Part shown: piece after piece, positions 1 through 10,817 of the stretch
Layout: each line of letters opens with the position of its first letter
Numbering within the stretch: the stretch's first letter is position 1
NCBI RefSeq assembly: GCF_000090795.2
Contig: NW_003546257.1
Location: forward strand, 235,809 to 299,808
Source: Amphimedon queenslandica
Taxonomy: Eukaryota > Porifera > Demospongiae > Haplosclerida > Niphatidae
Length of the DNA stretch: 64,000 nt
Direction of reading: 5' to 3'
The notes under the pieces: generated by a model
Told to the model about the DNA's origin: nothing
Databases searched by the model: none
Seen by the model: only the letters and a program-made list of their open reading frames with translations
Program-made: the position numbers and the translations under genes

Positions 1-10
1 TACAACTCAC

Positions 11-739
11 ACATTCATAAAATTGTCCCCTCAGCCCGCCCACATAAAACTTTCTTCCCGAATGATGCCAGGCGCAACAAGTGAGACTGTCCTCAGTTGA
101 ATTAGACACTCGGCACTTCTCCGTCCAATTACTAGTATCATACACAATCACTTCAGTGCAGTCCTCGGCTCCACAGCACAATAAGAGGGAGTCGTCGGGA
201 CTCCATTGAAGGACAGTGACACCTGATGGCTGAGCTTTAATCGAGTGAGACTTTTTTGGACGCTCTGAAGGCTAAGAAAGAAAAAGAGAAAAGGGTTTTA
301 ACAATCCTCAATACCCTTGCCAATTAGAATTAAATGTACATATACATGTACATGTACATGTATGTTTAAACTAAACCCTCTCTGATTAAAATTACACAAA
401 ATGTACATGTACATTTGGTACCTCAATGGCCCATATGAAAATCTGTCCATCTTTACAGCCAGAGGCAAGTCGTGTCCCGTCATGTGAGAACTGTAAGAAC
501 CATATTTCATCTGAGTGTTCTTTTAACGTGTGGACTGCCTCAGAGGGAAAATGAGTCCTATACATGTACATATAGTGGAGTAGGAAATAGTTATTAATTT
601 TAGCTCCAACTCTCAGAAAAGGATATTTACTATAGCCAAGTCAGACACAAAGTATATATGTTGTATATAAAATTTAAAAACTGCCAAATTAATGACAAGT
701 GTACATGTACATCTACTACTAATGCTTCAAAGAGGGAGA

Positions 740-780
<41 letters not shown>

Positions 781-797
781 AGGGAGAGAGAGAGAAG

Positions 798-836
<39 letters not shown>

Positions 837-1018
837 AGGGAGACCTTGAGCAGATGTGGTCAGTCAGTAGTGAATAAGTTGATAAGTCGTTGTCTTCATA
901 ATGGAACGGGCACTGCTGGACTTGTAACTGTAGCGATTGTCTTAATAAATATGACAACCGCCTTGATGGTAGCATTACAGCAGCAGGGAGGAAATCTAAA
1001 AAGAAGAGAGTAGAAAAT

Positions 1019-1054
<36 letters not shown>

Positions 1055-2915
1055 TAAGGTATGTACAATATGTACTGTAAAACATGAGATACAAATACTG
1101 CATTGTTAACATATGCACGATACATGATAGAGTAATTGAGATGAATAATAATGGTACAAGTATTATATTCCATTTAGAGTCAATGCAAGTCATGTACATG
1201 TAACTGTACATGTACATTTCTTTTAAGCATGTGCACTACACATGTACATGTACATGCTTATGTACAGTGTACAGTGTAACCTTGTAATTGATCCATTAGT
1301 CTCTCTCTTGCTCCTCCTTTCACTCCTGGCCAGTTAGCAACACGAAGCAATTCTTCCTTACTGTGACACATAACATACCTAGAGAAAAGGGAGGGAAAGA
1401 AAGAAAGAGAGAGAGAGAGAGAGAGAGATCATTATCACAATTAATGCCATCATAATTAATTTCTCACTGAGAAAGATTTTGTATTTTTTTCTCCGGATGA
1501 TAGAGAGGTAAGTTAGTGAGGTCGTGGCGCAGGCACTGCAGTGCTAATAATCTCTCACCAGATTCCAATAATTCTAAATACTCTTCTTCTTTTATGAGGA
1601 GCTTCATTTTCTAAAATAATGCGTGTACATGTACATGTAAAGAGAAGGGACATAAAGATTAAAATGACAAAAAGAAAAGAGTCAACAGACATAGAAAGAG
1701 ATGACAAAAAGATGTACACATGTAAAGTATAGGAAGACACAATAAAAGATAGTCGCACTCACTTGAATGTTTCTATCATTATTTAGAAGTGGTGCTAGTT
1801 GATCTAAGGTGGACATGGCCTGGGATTAGAATGAAAACAAGAACAAACATTAAACAAATTTCACATTACAAGAGTAGATCATGTCCACAAACCATATACA
1901 CCTCCATCACTCCTCCATACTTAATATTACATTCTCATTACGTGCACATGCACCCTTCAAATTATTATCCTTAAATTTCTATTCTTTATATTCATAATTA
2001 TTATTCTCATTCCTAATGTTTCAATCTCATTCTTGATATTACATTTTCATTCTCATTCCTAATGTTTCATTCTCATTCCTAATGTTTCGTTCCCATTCTT
2101 AATATTACATTTTCATTATTATTATTATCAAAACAAGCTCAATACAATTGAGGCATTAGCTAGTTATCAGGAGCAGAAGGTGCTCCCTGTTCAACTCATT
2201 GTTTGCTAACAATAATACCGCCTTTCTCCCAAATCATAATCGTAAAGGAAAAGGTGGGGCAGCAGTGATACGTACAGTACATAAAGTGGCCATGCAACAC
2301 ATGTACATTTATGACACTTACTTGCGGCCATTCTCCATTGAGCACGTTCTTTCTGAAGGTACCAGCCAGAGGATGTTCTAACTCACAGCCCGATTCCTCA
2401 ATAAGGCAATCCAGTGTTTTACTTTATGTGAATAGGGGAAAGGAAAGGAAAGGATTACTATGGAAATAGTTCACAAGCCAAAATTTACATTAAACAATGT
2501 AGTGGGTGTGGTCAATCGCATACACGTACATGTACACGCGGACTTACTTGAACCCGTTCTCTCGTAAATGCTGACCAATCAGATTAATGACGTCAGATTC
2601 CATTCTCGTGACCTTTTTGTGGCACCACTTGTGTGCAGACCCCTTCAAGGCTGGGGGCGTGTCCTCATCGCTGCCATTGACAATACCATTACTCTCGTAA
2701 CCATTACTGACACCGTTGCTATGGATACAGTGTGGGCGGTGCTCCGTCATACCCGACGAAGTCCCGGGACAGTCACAGTTAAAATGTCTGAGGGAAGACG
2801 AGCGATCGGAAGAGGAGGAGAGTCTTGGTCTCTTGGCTGGGGGTGGTGTCGACCCTCCTTCTCTCTCAAACGAACCAAGAGTGGCCAGGGTTTTAATTGA
2901 CAAGTTTTTTGACAA
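11..2915 (-). CDS. WDR26: WDR26 homologue (GID/CTLH ubiquitin-ligase subunit), 5' eight exons
   Basis: In animals WDR26 is the LisH-CTLH-WD40 scaffold of the GID/CTLH E3 ubiquitin ligase. The ATG is at 2915 and the exons visible on the minus strand are about 2548-2915, 2322-2421, 1763-1819, 1468-1610, 1281-1378, 845-995, 422-557 and 11-271; the gene continues off the left edge. Exon 1 encodes a Ser/Pro-rich head and the start of the LisH helix (DVINLIGQHLRENGFK). The next exons give EESGCELEHP and the CTLH helices, then MLPSRRLSYLLRQSLQLQ, which closely matches the vertebrate protein. The WD40 propeller begins with DEIWFLQFSHDGTRLASG and continues with VTVLQWSPDDSLLLCCG. Exon 8 ends at a GTGAG donor inside the blade GGLRGQFYEC, so about half of the propeller lies outside the window. 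The introns carry GA tracts and TGTACATG repeats. The order and sequence of the exons leave little doubt. Confidence 0.95.
338..2536. repeat. Palindromic TGTACATG microsatellite clusters
   Basis: Short runs built from the self-complementary unit TGTACATG/ACATGTAC recur in WDR26 introns (about 338-362, 397-415, 562-572, 699-712, 1190-1260, 1624-1640, 2524-2536). They continue more thinly through MTA introns (4071-4083, 4418-4430, 4884-4897, 5473-5510). They are scarce after about 7.1 kb. I see no associated open frame or terminal repeats. Confidence 0.7.
732..838. repeat. GA-rich microsatellite in WDR26 intron
   Basis: A tract of GAGAGA with GGGA interruptions about 105 bp long lies directly beside the splice donor of the WDR26 exon at 845-995. 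Further short GA tracts lie at 1023-1052 and 1405-1428. The hydrophilic reading frames across them (RERERE, LSLSLS) are by-products of the repeat. Confidence 0.85.
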
Positions 2916-3539
2916 GATGAAACGAAGGAGTAACCCCTTCGCTTAAAACTGAGTTCTTCTTCCTCTCAATCTTTTACTACACAGAGTATAGCGAAGGATT
3001 GATCAGCCTCTCTCTCTCTGTGAAAGGTAAGAAATAATCACCAATTATAGGGATACCAGGAGGTGAGAGAAAGTATGTCATCATTATCATCAATCACTTG
3101 ATGTACTTACTTAAAAATAGGCGTCACAACTCGGCCCCAGAAAGACCAGGAACCAACAGAGAAGAGAGCGAGAGGAGGCTAAAAGGAGGGAGTGTCTGTA
3201 TAGAATATGTGCCACTAAGTGTCTTCCTTTCTCTGTCAGAAACAAAGAATGATCAGGCCTCCCCTCTCTCTCTACCTCCACTATGTCACAGACGCTAAGG
3301 AAAAGTTTTCTAATTAAACATCATAAGAAATTATTTTAAAGTTTCTAATTGAACGGACTCTTTAAGTTATTTAATTAAACGACCTTTCCTTTTCTAATTA
3401 AACGAACCAAAATTATTCTCTTCTTTTGAAACCGCCACTGCGTCTTAGCCTTTCCTCTCCCACCAGGGCCATATTGTTGCTCTGGTGCGTCTAGAATCTT
3501 CTTTATGAGAGGGTTTGTCATCTAGCAGTACTATTGATA
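2916..3539. other. Divergent intergenic region WDR26/MTA
   Basis: The 624 bp between the two divergent start codons hold the promoters of WDR26 and MTA. The stretch has short CT tracts (3008-3020) and several copies of TCTAATTAAACG-like sequence at about 3308-3410. No TATA box is obvious and no gene is supported here. Confidence 0.5.
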
Positions 3540-6500
3540 ATGGCTGAAGGCCTTTATCGTATCGGAGGTATGGTTTTATTCTGCCCGTATGATATTAACC
3601 TCCCCATAGAGTGTATTTTTATGGAGGTCAACCCGCCTCCCACTCCGTACCAAATATGCAAAGTAGAGGAGTTGAGAAAGGTAAGTATAAACCACGTGAC
3701 TATCACGTGTTTGTCACGTGATTCATCAATAGAACAGTAAAGGCAGCGTTGAGGTTGCGGCTAAATGTTTCTACCGACGCAAAGACCTTCCGTCGCATCT
3801 ACTTCTAGCGGCTGACAGACATGCAAGTGAGTAACGTACATCTACCTGTTGACAAATGTAATGTTAAATCTTTCCAATTTTCGCCATGTGCTTGAGTATA
3901 CTCAAACGAAATGGCAAATTTTTATTGGCAATTTTCTTTATGGATCTACTAATTACTAATGATAGTTCCTTGCCAATATTACAAGAATTATAAGAAACTT
4001 AAATTTTTATTTTAAAACTCTACCGTCGTGTTGTCTGTCACATTGGTCCTACATGTATAATGGGAAGGTAGCCTACATGTACATCTTCTTTTGTCTCTTC
4101 TCCAGTGGCCGTTGAGGAAGAGAATGAAATGGATGCTACGATACCTCGTGCTAATAATTATCACAAGTTGACCGACCTCCAGAAGCACCAGATAAAGCAC
4201 AGGGAGCTCTTCCTCTCTCGTCAGATTGACACTTACAAGATTGACATGGTCAGGTACGTATGGCAAGCACATGTTCAGTTATTGTTCATGTTGCATTTTG
4301 AATTGTAAATATATGCTCTTTAGTGTCTTACTTGGCATTTATGGTATTTTATAATACATTTTTATATGCTATGAAGCATCTGAAATAATAATAATGCTAA
4401 TTTTGTACATTAATAGCAAGTACATGTACATTATGCTTTTTCCATTGTATTCATTTTTAACCATCTTTCTTTTCCTTCTAAAGAGGAAAGTGTTCTGTTA
4501 GCTTTCTGAATGAACTGGAAGACATTTCCTCGTACATGGAGAAAGAGGACACGTTCTTCTATACGATGGTCTATGATCCGAACCAAAAGACTCTACTGGT
4601 TGACAAGGGAGAGATTCGTGTCGGAGGGGACTACCAAGCTGTCGTACCCCCGTACATCCCCCCTCGTCCTGGATCAGAGAAAAAACTAGTCCATCCTGGG
4701 GACCAGCTGTGGGAGCCAAACAAGATGGCTGACAACAAGGTGGAGCAGTTTCTGGTTGTCTCACGCTCAATTGGCACGTTTGCTCGGGCTCTTCTGGACG
4801 GATCAAAGAAACCACAGATCAGCTTGAGACTTGGAGCAGCTGCCGCCTCTAGAGATATCACACTGGTATGGGTATTAACGTATTACATGTACATTGTACA
4901 TATAGCAATTCCTGGGGCCGGCCAGTAAAGTCCCTGTTATGTACAAATGCAAAATATGGTTAAAATTTTTAAGGATTACATTCCTGTGTTTTCTCAAAAT
5001 TCATAAATTATAGTTTGAGACTGAAATTTGAAGTAATCAGGTTAATATTTTGTATTTTTTTAAAGTTTCATGCCATGGATGTGCTTCATCAAAGCTCTTA
5101 TGATATAAATGCAGCCACTGGTAAGCTTGTACCCAGGGGGCCTGTGCTCTGTGCTGATGAATTGGAGGCGTGGTCACAAGGTATCTAGATTCAGTTATAT
5201 GTATACTTTATATTGCAACTCTCTCTCCCCCCTCTCTCTTTCTCTCTCAGAGGAAGCCAAGAGGTTTGAGGAAGGACTACAAGACGAGAAGAATTTCCTT
5301 TACATCCAAAGACGCTATGTTAGTCGTTGTTTAAATTTTATAACATAACTGACACGCCTACTTTTAGTTACCGTGGAAACCGCTGAAGAGCATAATAGCC
5401 TATTACTACATGTGGAAAACAACCGACCGATATCAAATACAGGTAACATGGCTCCCACTATGGTTGCATGAGTTACATGTACATTTTGTATTTCTACATG
5501 TACATGTATTTCTACTTTACTTACAGAAGCGGCACAGGATGATTGAAAAGCAAAACGATTTGAAAGAAGTTATAGTACACATTAGGACACCATCGGGTGC
5601 ACCTCCCAGTGGACCAAGAGATCTAACTGGTACTTATACTATACACAAATTAATAGTGAAATTATTCAATCATGTACAATGTACAATGTACATAGATCTA
5701 GAAGCATGTTTTTCCCCACTGATAATTACATTAATAACAGTGAAAATGATTTATGATTGATTAAATAACAAAATTGTTTATATTTATAGGAAAAGCAGCT
5801 TCTGCAGGAGAGCTCAACCTGACCATACCGCCTGAGAACACTCCAATCCCTCTTGCTAGTGATGGAGAGAAAGGCTGCGAGAGTTGTCGTATTACTGTCT
5901 CCACTCGCTGGGTCTCCTGGGGGCCAGCCCACGACCACTGTCGCCTCTGTGGACACTGCTATGTCTACTGGAGGAAGTACGGTGGACTTAAACTACCATC
6001 TAGATGGGGTGAGAAGATTCACTCAGATTAGTCTCCATTTTGATAATTTTTCTGATGCATACACGTATACACTGTACATGTGTTCACATATAAAGTTTGA
6101 GCTGATTTTAATTAAATTTTCTTGCATTTATAGAAATTGTTGAATGTGATGCTAGTACTGCTGGGGACATTGTTGCTCCACTTATTGAGAAAAAACCACT
6201 TAAAGGTGATTAAAAATAAAAAAAAAAAAAAATAATAATAATCTTTTTACTCTTCTAGAGCGACAGGATAAAGCTAATAAAAAGGTACACATTAGTTGGT
6301 AGTATGATTATAATATACTTGTAAAACTTTATTTTATTTATTTATTTATTTTAATTTTTTTTATTTCCAATCGTCTCAGGGGATTAGAGGTAAAGATGAC
6401 CTCACCTGCATACCTCACCTTCCATTCAACATGATACCATCCGCCACTGTGCTCTACACAAGGGAGAAAGTTGGAAGGACTTTGTTACGCAAGGCGGCTC

Positions 6501-7412
6501 GGGTCTCTAACTTTTTGATCAGCCCTCCTCATTCTGTTGTCACACCTTCGGGTATAAGAGAGAGAGAGAGAGGAGGGGGAAGGAGAGAAAGAGAGAGAGA
6601 AAGAAAGGCGTTGATTTTTGTTATATTTTTTAGATAAAGAGCTTCAAGAAGCAATCGTTAAGCACAAGAAAAGGCAGCGGTGTCAAATAGACAAGAAGCT
6701 TGACAGAGTTAGGAAGGCTCTCTCCTCTCCTCCCAAACAGATCAGACTCCACAACAGCCCCATGCCTATATCACCATCATATAGAGCTAAGCAAGCTCCT
6801 AGACTCTCGTGCAAGCCTACCGGTGGATCTGGAGCTAGTAGTACCATATCTACTTCTGGTACTTACGTGCCACCGAAACCTCCTCCGGGCTCTCCTCCCC
6901 TACTGGCCACAGCTGTTAGCGCAGGAAGCTATGGAAACAGTGAGTCATCATTTTTATTGTAATCATAAAGAATTAAGGAGTCTTATGTAACATTATATAA
7001 GCACTACTGTAGCATTTATTAGTCTGTGGTTTTAATATGTACATGTATGTCTTAATTTTTATGCTGTATTCTTGTAGATGTAGTACCAGTAGGGAGAAAG
7101 AGAGAGCCCCCCGAACTTGAAGGTACTTGATAACATTAAGTGATTTAATGCCATGTGTCATCATTAATGTCGGCAGATATGAGATCGGCAAAGATTCCAA
7201 AGTCAATGGATGCTTCCGGTTTAGTGTATAATGAAGTCTTCTTTAAGGTCAATAACCAGATCAGGTAACCCATTGCATTGTAGCCTAAATTTATAATAAT
7301 TATACTAAATATTATTATTGTTTTTTATCCACATAGGGATGTCAGGCAGGGTCATGGAAGGAAGAAGATAAGGAAATTGGCTCGTCTGTCAACCAAAACT
7401 ACTCTTGAATGA
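3540..7412 (+). CDS. MTA: MTA-family subunit of the NuRD complex
   Basis: MTA proteins scaffold HDAC1/2 in the nucleosome remodelling and deacetylase complex. Sixteen exons can be placed: 3540-3680, 3733-3826, 4106-4253, 4484-4865, 5066-5180, 5251-5318, 5368-5442, 5527-5629, 5790-6008, 6134-6205, 6259-6284, 6380-6551, 6634-6939, 7078-7122, 7177-7264 and 7337-7412. Domains in order: BAH (MAEGLYRIGG, CFYRRKDL), ELM2 (DKGEIRVGGDYQA, FLVVSRSIGTFARALLDG), SANT (LPWKPLKSIIAYYYMWKTTDRY), a GATA-type zinc finger (CESC, then CRLCGHC), the MTA R1 region (LYTREKVGRTLLRKAAR) and the short MTA C-terminal motif (EVFFKVNNQIRD, IRKLARLS). The ATG at 3540 is preferred because it opens directly on the conserved MAxxYRxG. 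Exon 2 is joined at the acceptor before 3733, which gives the family match RKNSKGSVEVAAKC. The first intron holds three CACGTG sites. Confidence 0.96.
3693..3720. promoter_or_regulatory. Triple CACGTG cluster in MTA intron 1
   Basis: CACGTG occurs at 3693-3698, 3704-3709 and 3715-3720, with starts exactly 11 bp apart, just inside the first intron. The spacing of about one helical turn would put three bHLH-type sites on one DNA face. A regulatory role is inferred. Confidence 0.5.
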
Positions 7413-7555
7413 ATTAATGACTATCCTCCCTTCTCCCATCTTTCTGTTTAGCTCACAAAATAAGAGTTTTTTGTGCATAGTATATGTACATTGTTATTAT
7501 AGAAAGTGGGCGTGGCGGTTAATCATTTGATTAGATGGGGCGTGGTACTTTTAGT

Positions 7556-7561
7556 CACGTG
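7556..7561. promoter_or_regulatory. CACGTG site upstream of LRR1
   Basis: A CACGTG palindrome lies 26 bp before the LRR1 ATG, in the 174 bp that separate MTA and LRR1. It belongs to a window-wide pattern of CACGTG close to start codons. Confidence 0.45.
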
Positions 7562-7586
7562 ATTAAAGGCGGGCTATGGCGGGATT

Positions 7587-10500
7587 ATGAAACTGTCCTG
7601 TGATTTGGAGGTATTGTATCGTTTGGCTAGAAGTGTAGGGGATAGTAAGAGTAAGAAGGCGAGGTGTCTCCTCTCTATAGGTAGGAAAGGAAAAGACGAG
7701 CTTCATTTGATAGTTTCTACAGTAAAGAATGTCACTGGATCCACATATAAAGTGAATCCACTATAAAGACTATTTGACTTGCTCTTTCTTTTAGCTTAAG
7801 AAAAACGTGATCCAGATCTTTGACAAATTTACAAAAGATGGTAAAACCACCATTCGGTTCTCCGACCCCGCCCACGACCTCTGTATCAGCAAAGTGAGGC
7901 CAATTAAATGCGTGGGTGTACATTTCCTTCAATTTTGTTAGGCCGATCCTGTAAAATTAAAAGAGTTCCTGTTGCTCCTCAGACTAAGCCCAAAGGAGCA
8001 AGGGACTGTATCGGTTGCTCCTCTCCTCCCGCCTAAAATGAGAGACCTTGACAAACCTGTCACGCGGCTTTCGATCAAGTCTCGCGGTGAGTACCCGATT
8101 GAAGCAGGATTTCCATCTTCCCTTGAGAGACTCGTCGCTCCCAATATAGTACTGACCAGATTTGATCGGAGGATATTCAACCTGTCATCGCTCCAGCATC
8201 TTGATTTGAGTGGCAATGTCATAAAAGTCATACCAGAGGAGCTGAAGGACTTATCACTAAGTGAGCTCATTCTTTCCGGGAATCAGATAAAAGAACTGCC
8301 AGCTGCTGTCGGTTACGGGGCTATTGCGAGTAGTCTGAAGGTTTTGGATTTATCAAGAAACTCTCTTACTTACTTACCACAGTCTTTTCATCTCTTTAAA
8401 TCGCTCGTCCAACTGAAATTGGATTGTAACGAGTTGCAGGTTTTACCTCGTGGGTTTGGGAGGCTGCAAGGAAGCCTCCGGTTTCTATCAATCTCTTCAA
8501 ATAAACTCGTCCTTCTTCCTTTTTCCTTTTCAAGGCTGAGACTTGAATCGCTTGATTTGTATGGGAATCCTTTTAAAGCTGGCGGCCTCGTTAGAAGGTG
8601 CAAGAACTTGAATATGCCGGGACTGATGGAGCTGTCTGCTAGAGTCATCAAGAAACAAAAGTGTGTTAATGCAATCATTATTCAAACTTAAGCACTGTAG
8701 TACCAATCTAGCTCAATTCATGTCCCATAACTTGAAAAATTGAGCTCGGAATTAGCTCAAACTTTCAGCATAGCATAAGGGCATCAATATGTGTGAAAAA
8801 ATGTAATAAAATTTTGGGGTGATTTCGAAGCCATTTTTTGGAAAAAACCATGGGCTATAGTACAGGGTATTTTTCAGAAATTGGCCTATTTTTTAAATGG
8901 CCATAACTTTAAAAATTTTTGTCGGAATTAGCCCAAACTTGCTACATAGCATTAGGACATCAGTATGTATCAAAAAATGTAATAAAAATTTGGGGTGATT
9001 TCGGAGCCATTTTTTGGAAAAAACCATGGGCTATAGTACAGGGTACTTTTCAGAAATTGGCCCATTTTTTAAATGGCCGTAACTTGAAAAATTGAAGTCG
9101 GAATTAGCCCAAACTTGCTACACAGCATAAGGACATCAATATGTATTAGTACAAACTTAAAGTGATTTTGGAGCCATTTTTTGGAAAAAACCACAGGCTA
9201 TAGTACAGGGAAATTTTCAGAAATTTGCCCATTAAAATAGTCATAACTCAAGAATTTGAGCATGTAATCAGCTCAAAATGGCTTTGTAGCAAAGAGAGCA
9301 TCAATATGTATCAGAAAAATGTAACAAAGCCATTTTTAGATAAAAAGCATGTGCATGGTTTTTGGCCAAAATTTCTTAGAATGCTCCTAATGTAACTATT
9401 CTATAGCTGTCGTTATTATTATGCATGCATCGTGTAGCTATCAAAGTGAATAGAGGAAGTCGTGTGAGCCTTTATGTGGTGAAGAGTCTACTGCAGGCGA
9501 GACTATAAAGAATCTTTCATGAATGGTCATTATTAAATGATGCCATAACGGGGTACTACAATTGTGATTGATGACGGCTAGATTTTGCCCACAGAATCCA
9601 TTAAGGGTTCCCTAGGGCAAAATATGAGAGGTGTCTACATACGGTGTATGGCCTTGTGTCTACTTACCTGTTACATATGTCTCCAGCTGTTGGAAATGGG
9701 TTACATGTGGGAGTCATTAGATCTCACACTTTTCATTAACTATTACTTCAGTATAATGCATCCAGCTGTAACGCTTTAGCAATGCATCCAGCTGTAATGC
9801 TTTAGCAATGCAAAACTTCTTGATAAACTTCTTGATGTGCATTCATGTGTTGATGATACTGCATGTAGTGAGCCTTGTATTTAAAAGATCACAATTTTTA
9901 TCTTTGGGTGTACATTGGTCATATAATGGATGAAAAATATTGTGATACTAATGGTCAGACTGTTCTTCATTGTGCTTTTGAACAATGAAGTGCATGTACA
10001 TGTAGATGTTAAAAAGTACCTCATTAATAGGTGCAAGGTCAGTATAGTGTCAGTTTATACACTCCAGGAGGCTTTTTTTAGTTGCATAACATCATGTAAT
10101 GCTGTGTACACTTTTCCTTGACTGGTGTACTTTATATGGTATTATGATATTGTTGTGAATGTCCTTCAAAAAGGCTTGTTTTCATAATTTATTGTATGAG
10201 TCCTTTGATTATTGCTTGAAACGTTGTAAAGAGCTTCATCCAGCCTCTGAAGTCAAGGGGATGACAGCATTTATTCTCTTGCCTGTGGTTGCCTAATAAC
10301 CAACTCAAAAGTTATTACTGTGACATACCCATCTTAGGTTTACTGGTAATCAATTTAGCACCTGACCAGTAGCAACAATGAAAGAGTACACTACAATTGT
10401 TGCAGGTGCACTATAATAATGACAGTCTTCCCTTCTCTTTCTCTATACAGGTTGCTTTACAATACACAGACCATTCCAGTGGCTCTCTGTCACTACTTGG

Positions 10501-10679
10501 ACTCTTCAAAGAAATGCCTTTGTGGGATGCACTGTTTTGATGCCTACCTTCACTATATCGCAAAATTAGATTTGTCTAAAGTTTCGTCGAGCCTCACTTC
10601 AGTGGATCAGAGCGGAACCACCTGTGTGCCAATTGAACTGTTTCTGTGTTCAGCAAAGTGTTTAAAACTTTGGAAATAA
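7587..10679 (+). CDS. LRR1: LRR1 (leucine-rich repeat protein 1) homologue, CUL2 substrate receptor
   Basis: In vertebrates LRR1 is the CUL2 receptor that recognises the CMG helicase at replication termination. Four exons: 7587-7751, 7795-7893, 7942-8660 and 10451-10679. The N-terminus MKLSCDLEVLYR matches the family start. The large third exon carries about six leucine-rich repeats (LQHLDLSGNVIKVIPEEL, LKVLDLSRNSLTYLP, LRFLSISSNKLVLLP, LESLDLYGNPF). The last exon encodes the cysteine-bearing C-terminus (IPVALCHYLDSSKKCLCG, ELFLCSAKC), which corresponds to the family's IPFHLC..AKICVCG end with the BC/CUL2-box region. A 1790-bp intron, very long for this genome, separates exons 3 and 4 and contains a tandem repeat array at 8705-9390. 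The frame is intact and all junctions are GT-AG. Confidence 0.93.
8705..9390. repeat. Intronic ~190-bp tandem repeat (family R, forward orientation), LRR1 intron 3
   Basis: Three full and one degraded unit of about 180-190 bp. Each unit reads roughly: ataactTgAAAAATT, gctcaaact, catcaatatgt, aaTTTGGGGTGATTT, gagccattttttgg, aaaccatgggctatag, tacaggg. The same family appears inverted at 20750-21330, forward at 32080-32525, and as a diverged subtype at 46725-47085 and 56865-57450. There is no open frame and no terminal inverted repeat that I can see. Confidence 0.85.
9391..10450. other. Rest of the long LRR1 intron
   Basis: After the repeat array come about 1060 bp of AT-rich intron. A short direct repeat (gcatccagctgtaa...gctttagcaatgca) occurs twice at 9759-9810. 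I see no exon here that improves the LRR1 protein. Confidence 0.5.
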
Positions 10680-10817
10680 ATTTTACAAAAAAAACAACAA
10701 TTAATGAATCGAATGAAAAAAACTCATCTCTCTCAATATAATAATAATAATAGCTCAATAATAGTAATAATGATAATAATAAATCATTAGTTATTTTTGC
10801 AATGTCTTTCTTTGATC

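Noticed and set aside
727-1173. Frames rich in RERERE, LSLSLS and PSPSLS
   Set aside because: Products of GA/CT microsatellites. Only the internal piece LPAAVMLPSRRL... is real, as a WDR26 exon.
10419-10679. A separate small gene at the LRR1 3' end
   Set aside because: It is the last LRR1 exon: the acceptor at 10450, the phase and the IPVALCHYLDSSKKCLCG match fit the LRR1 C-terminus.
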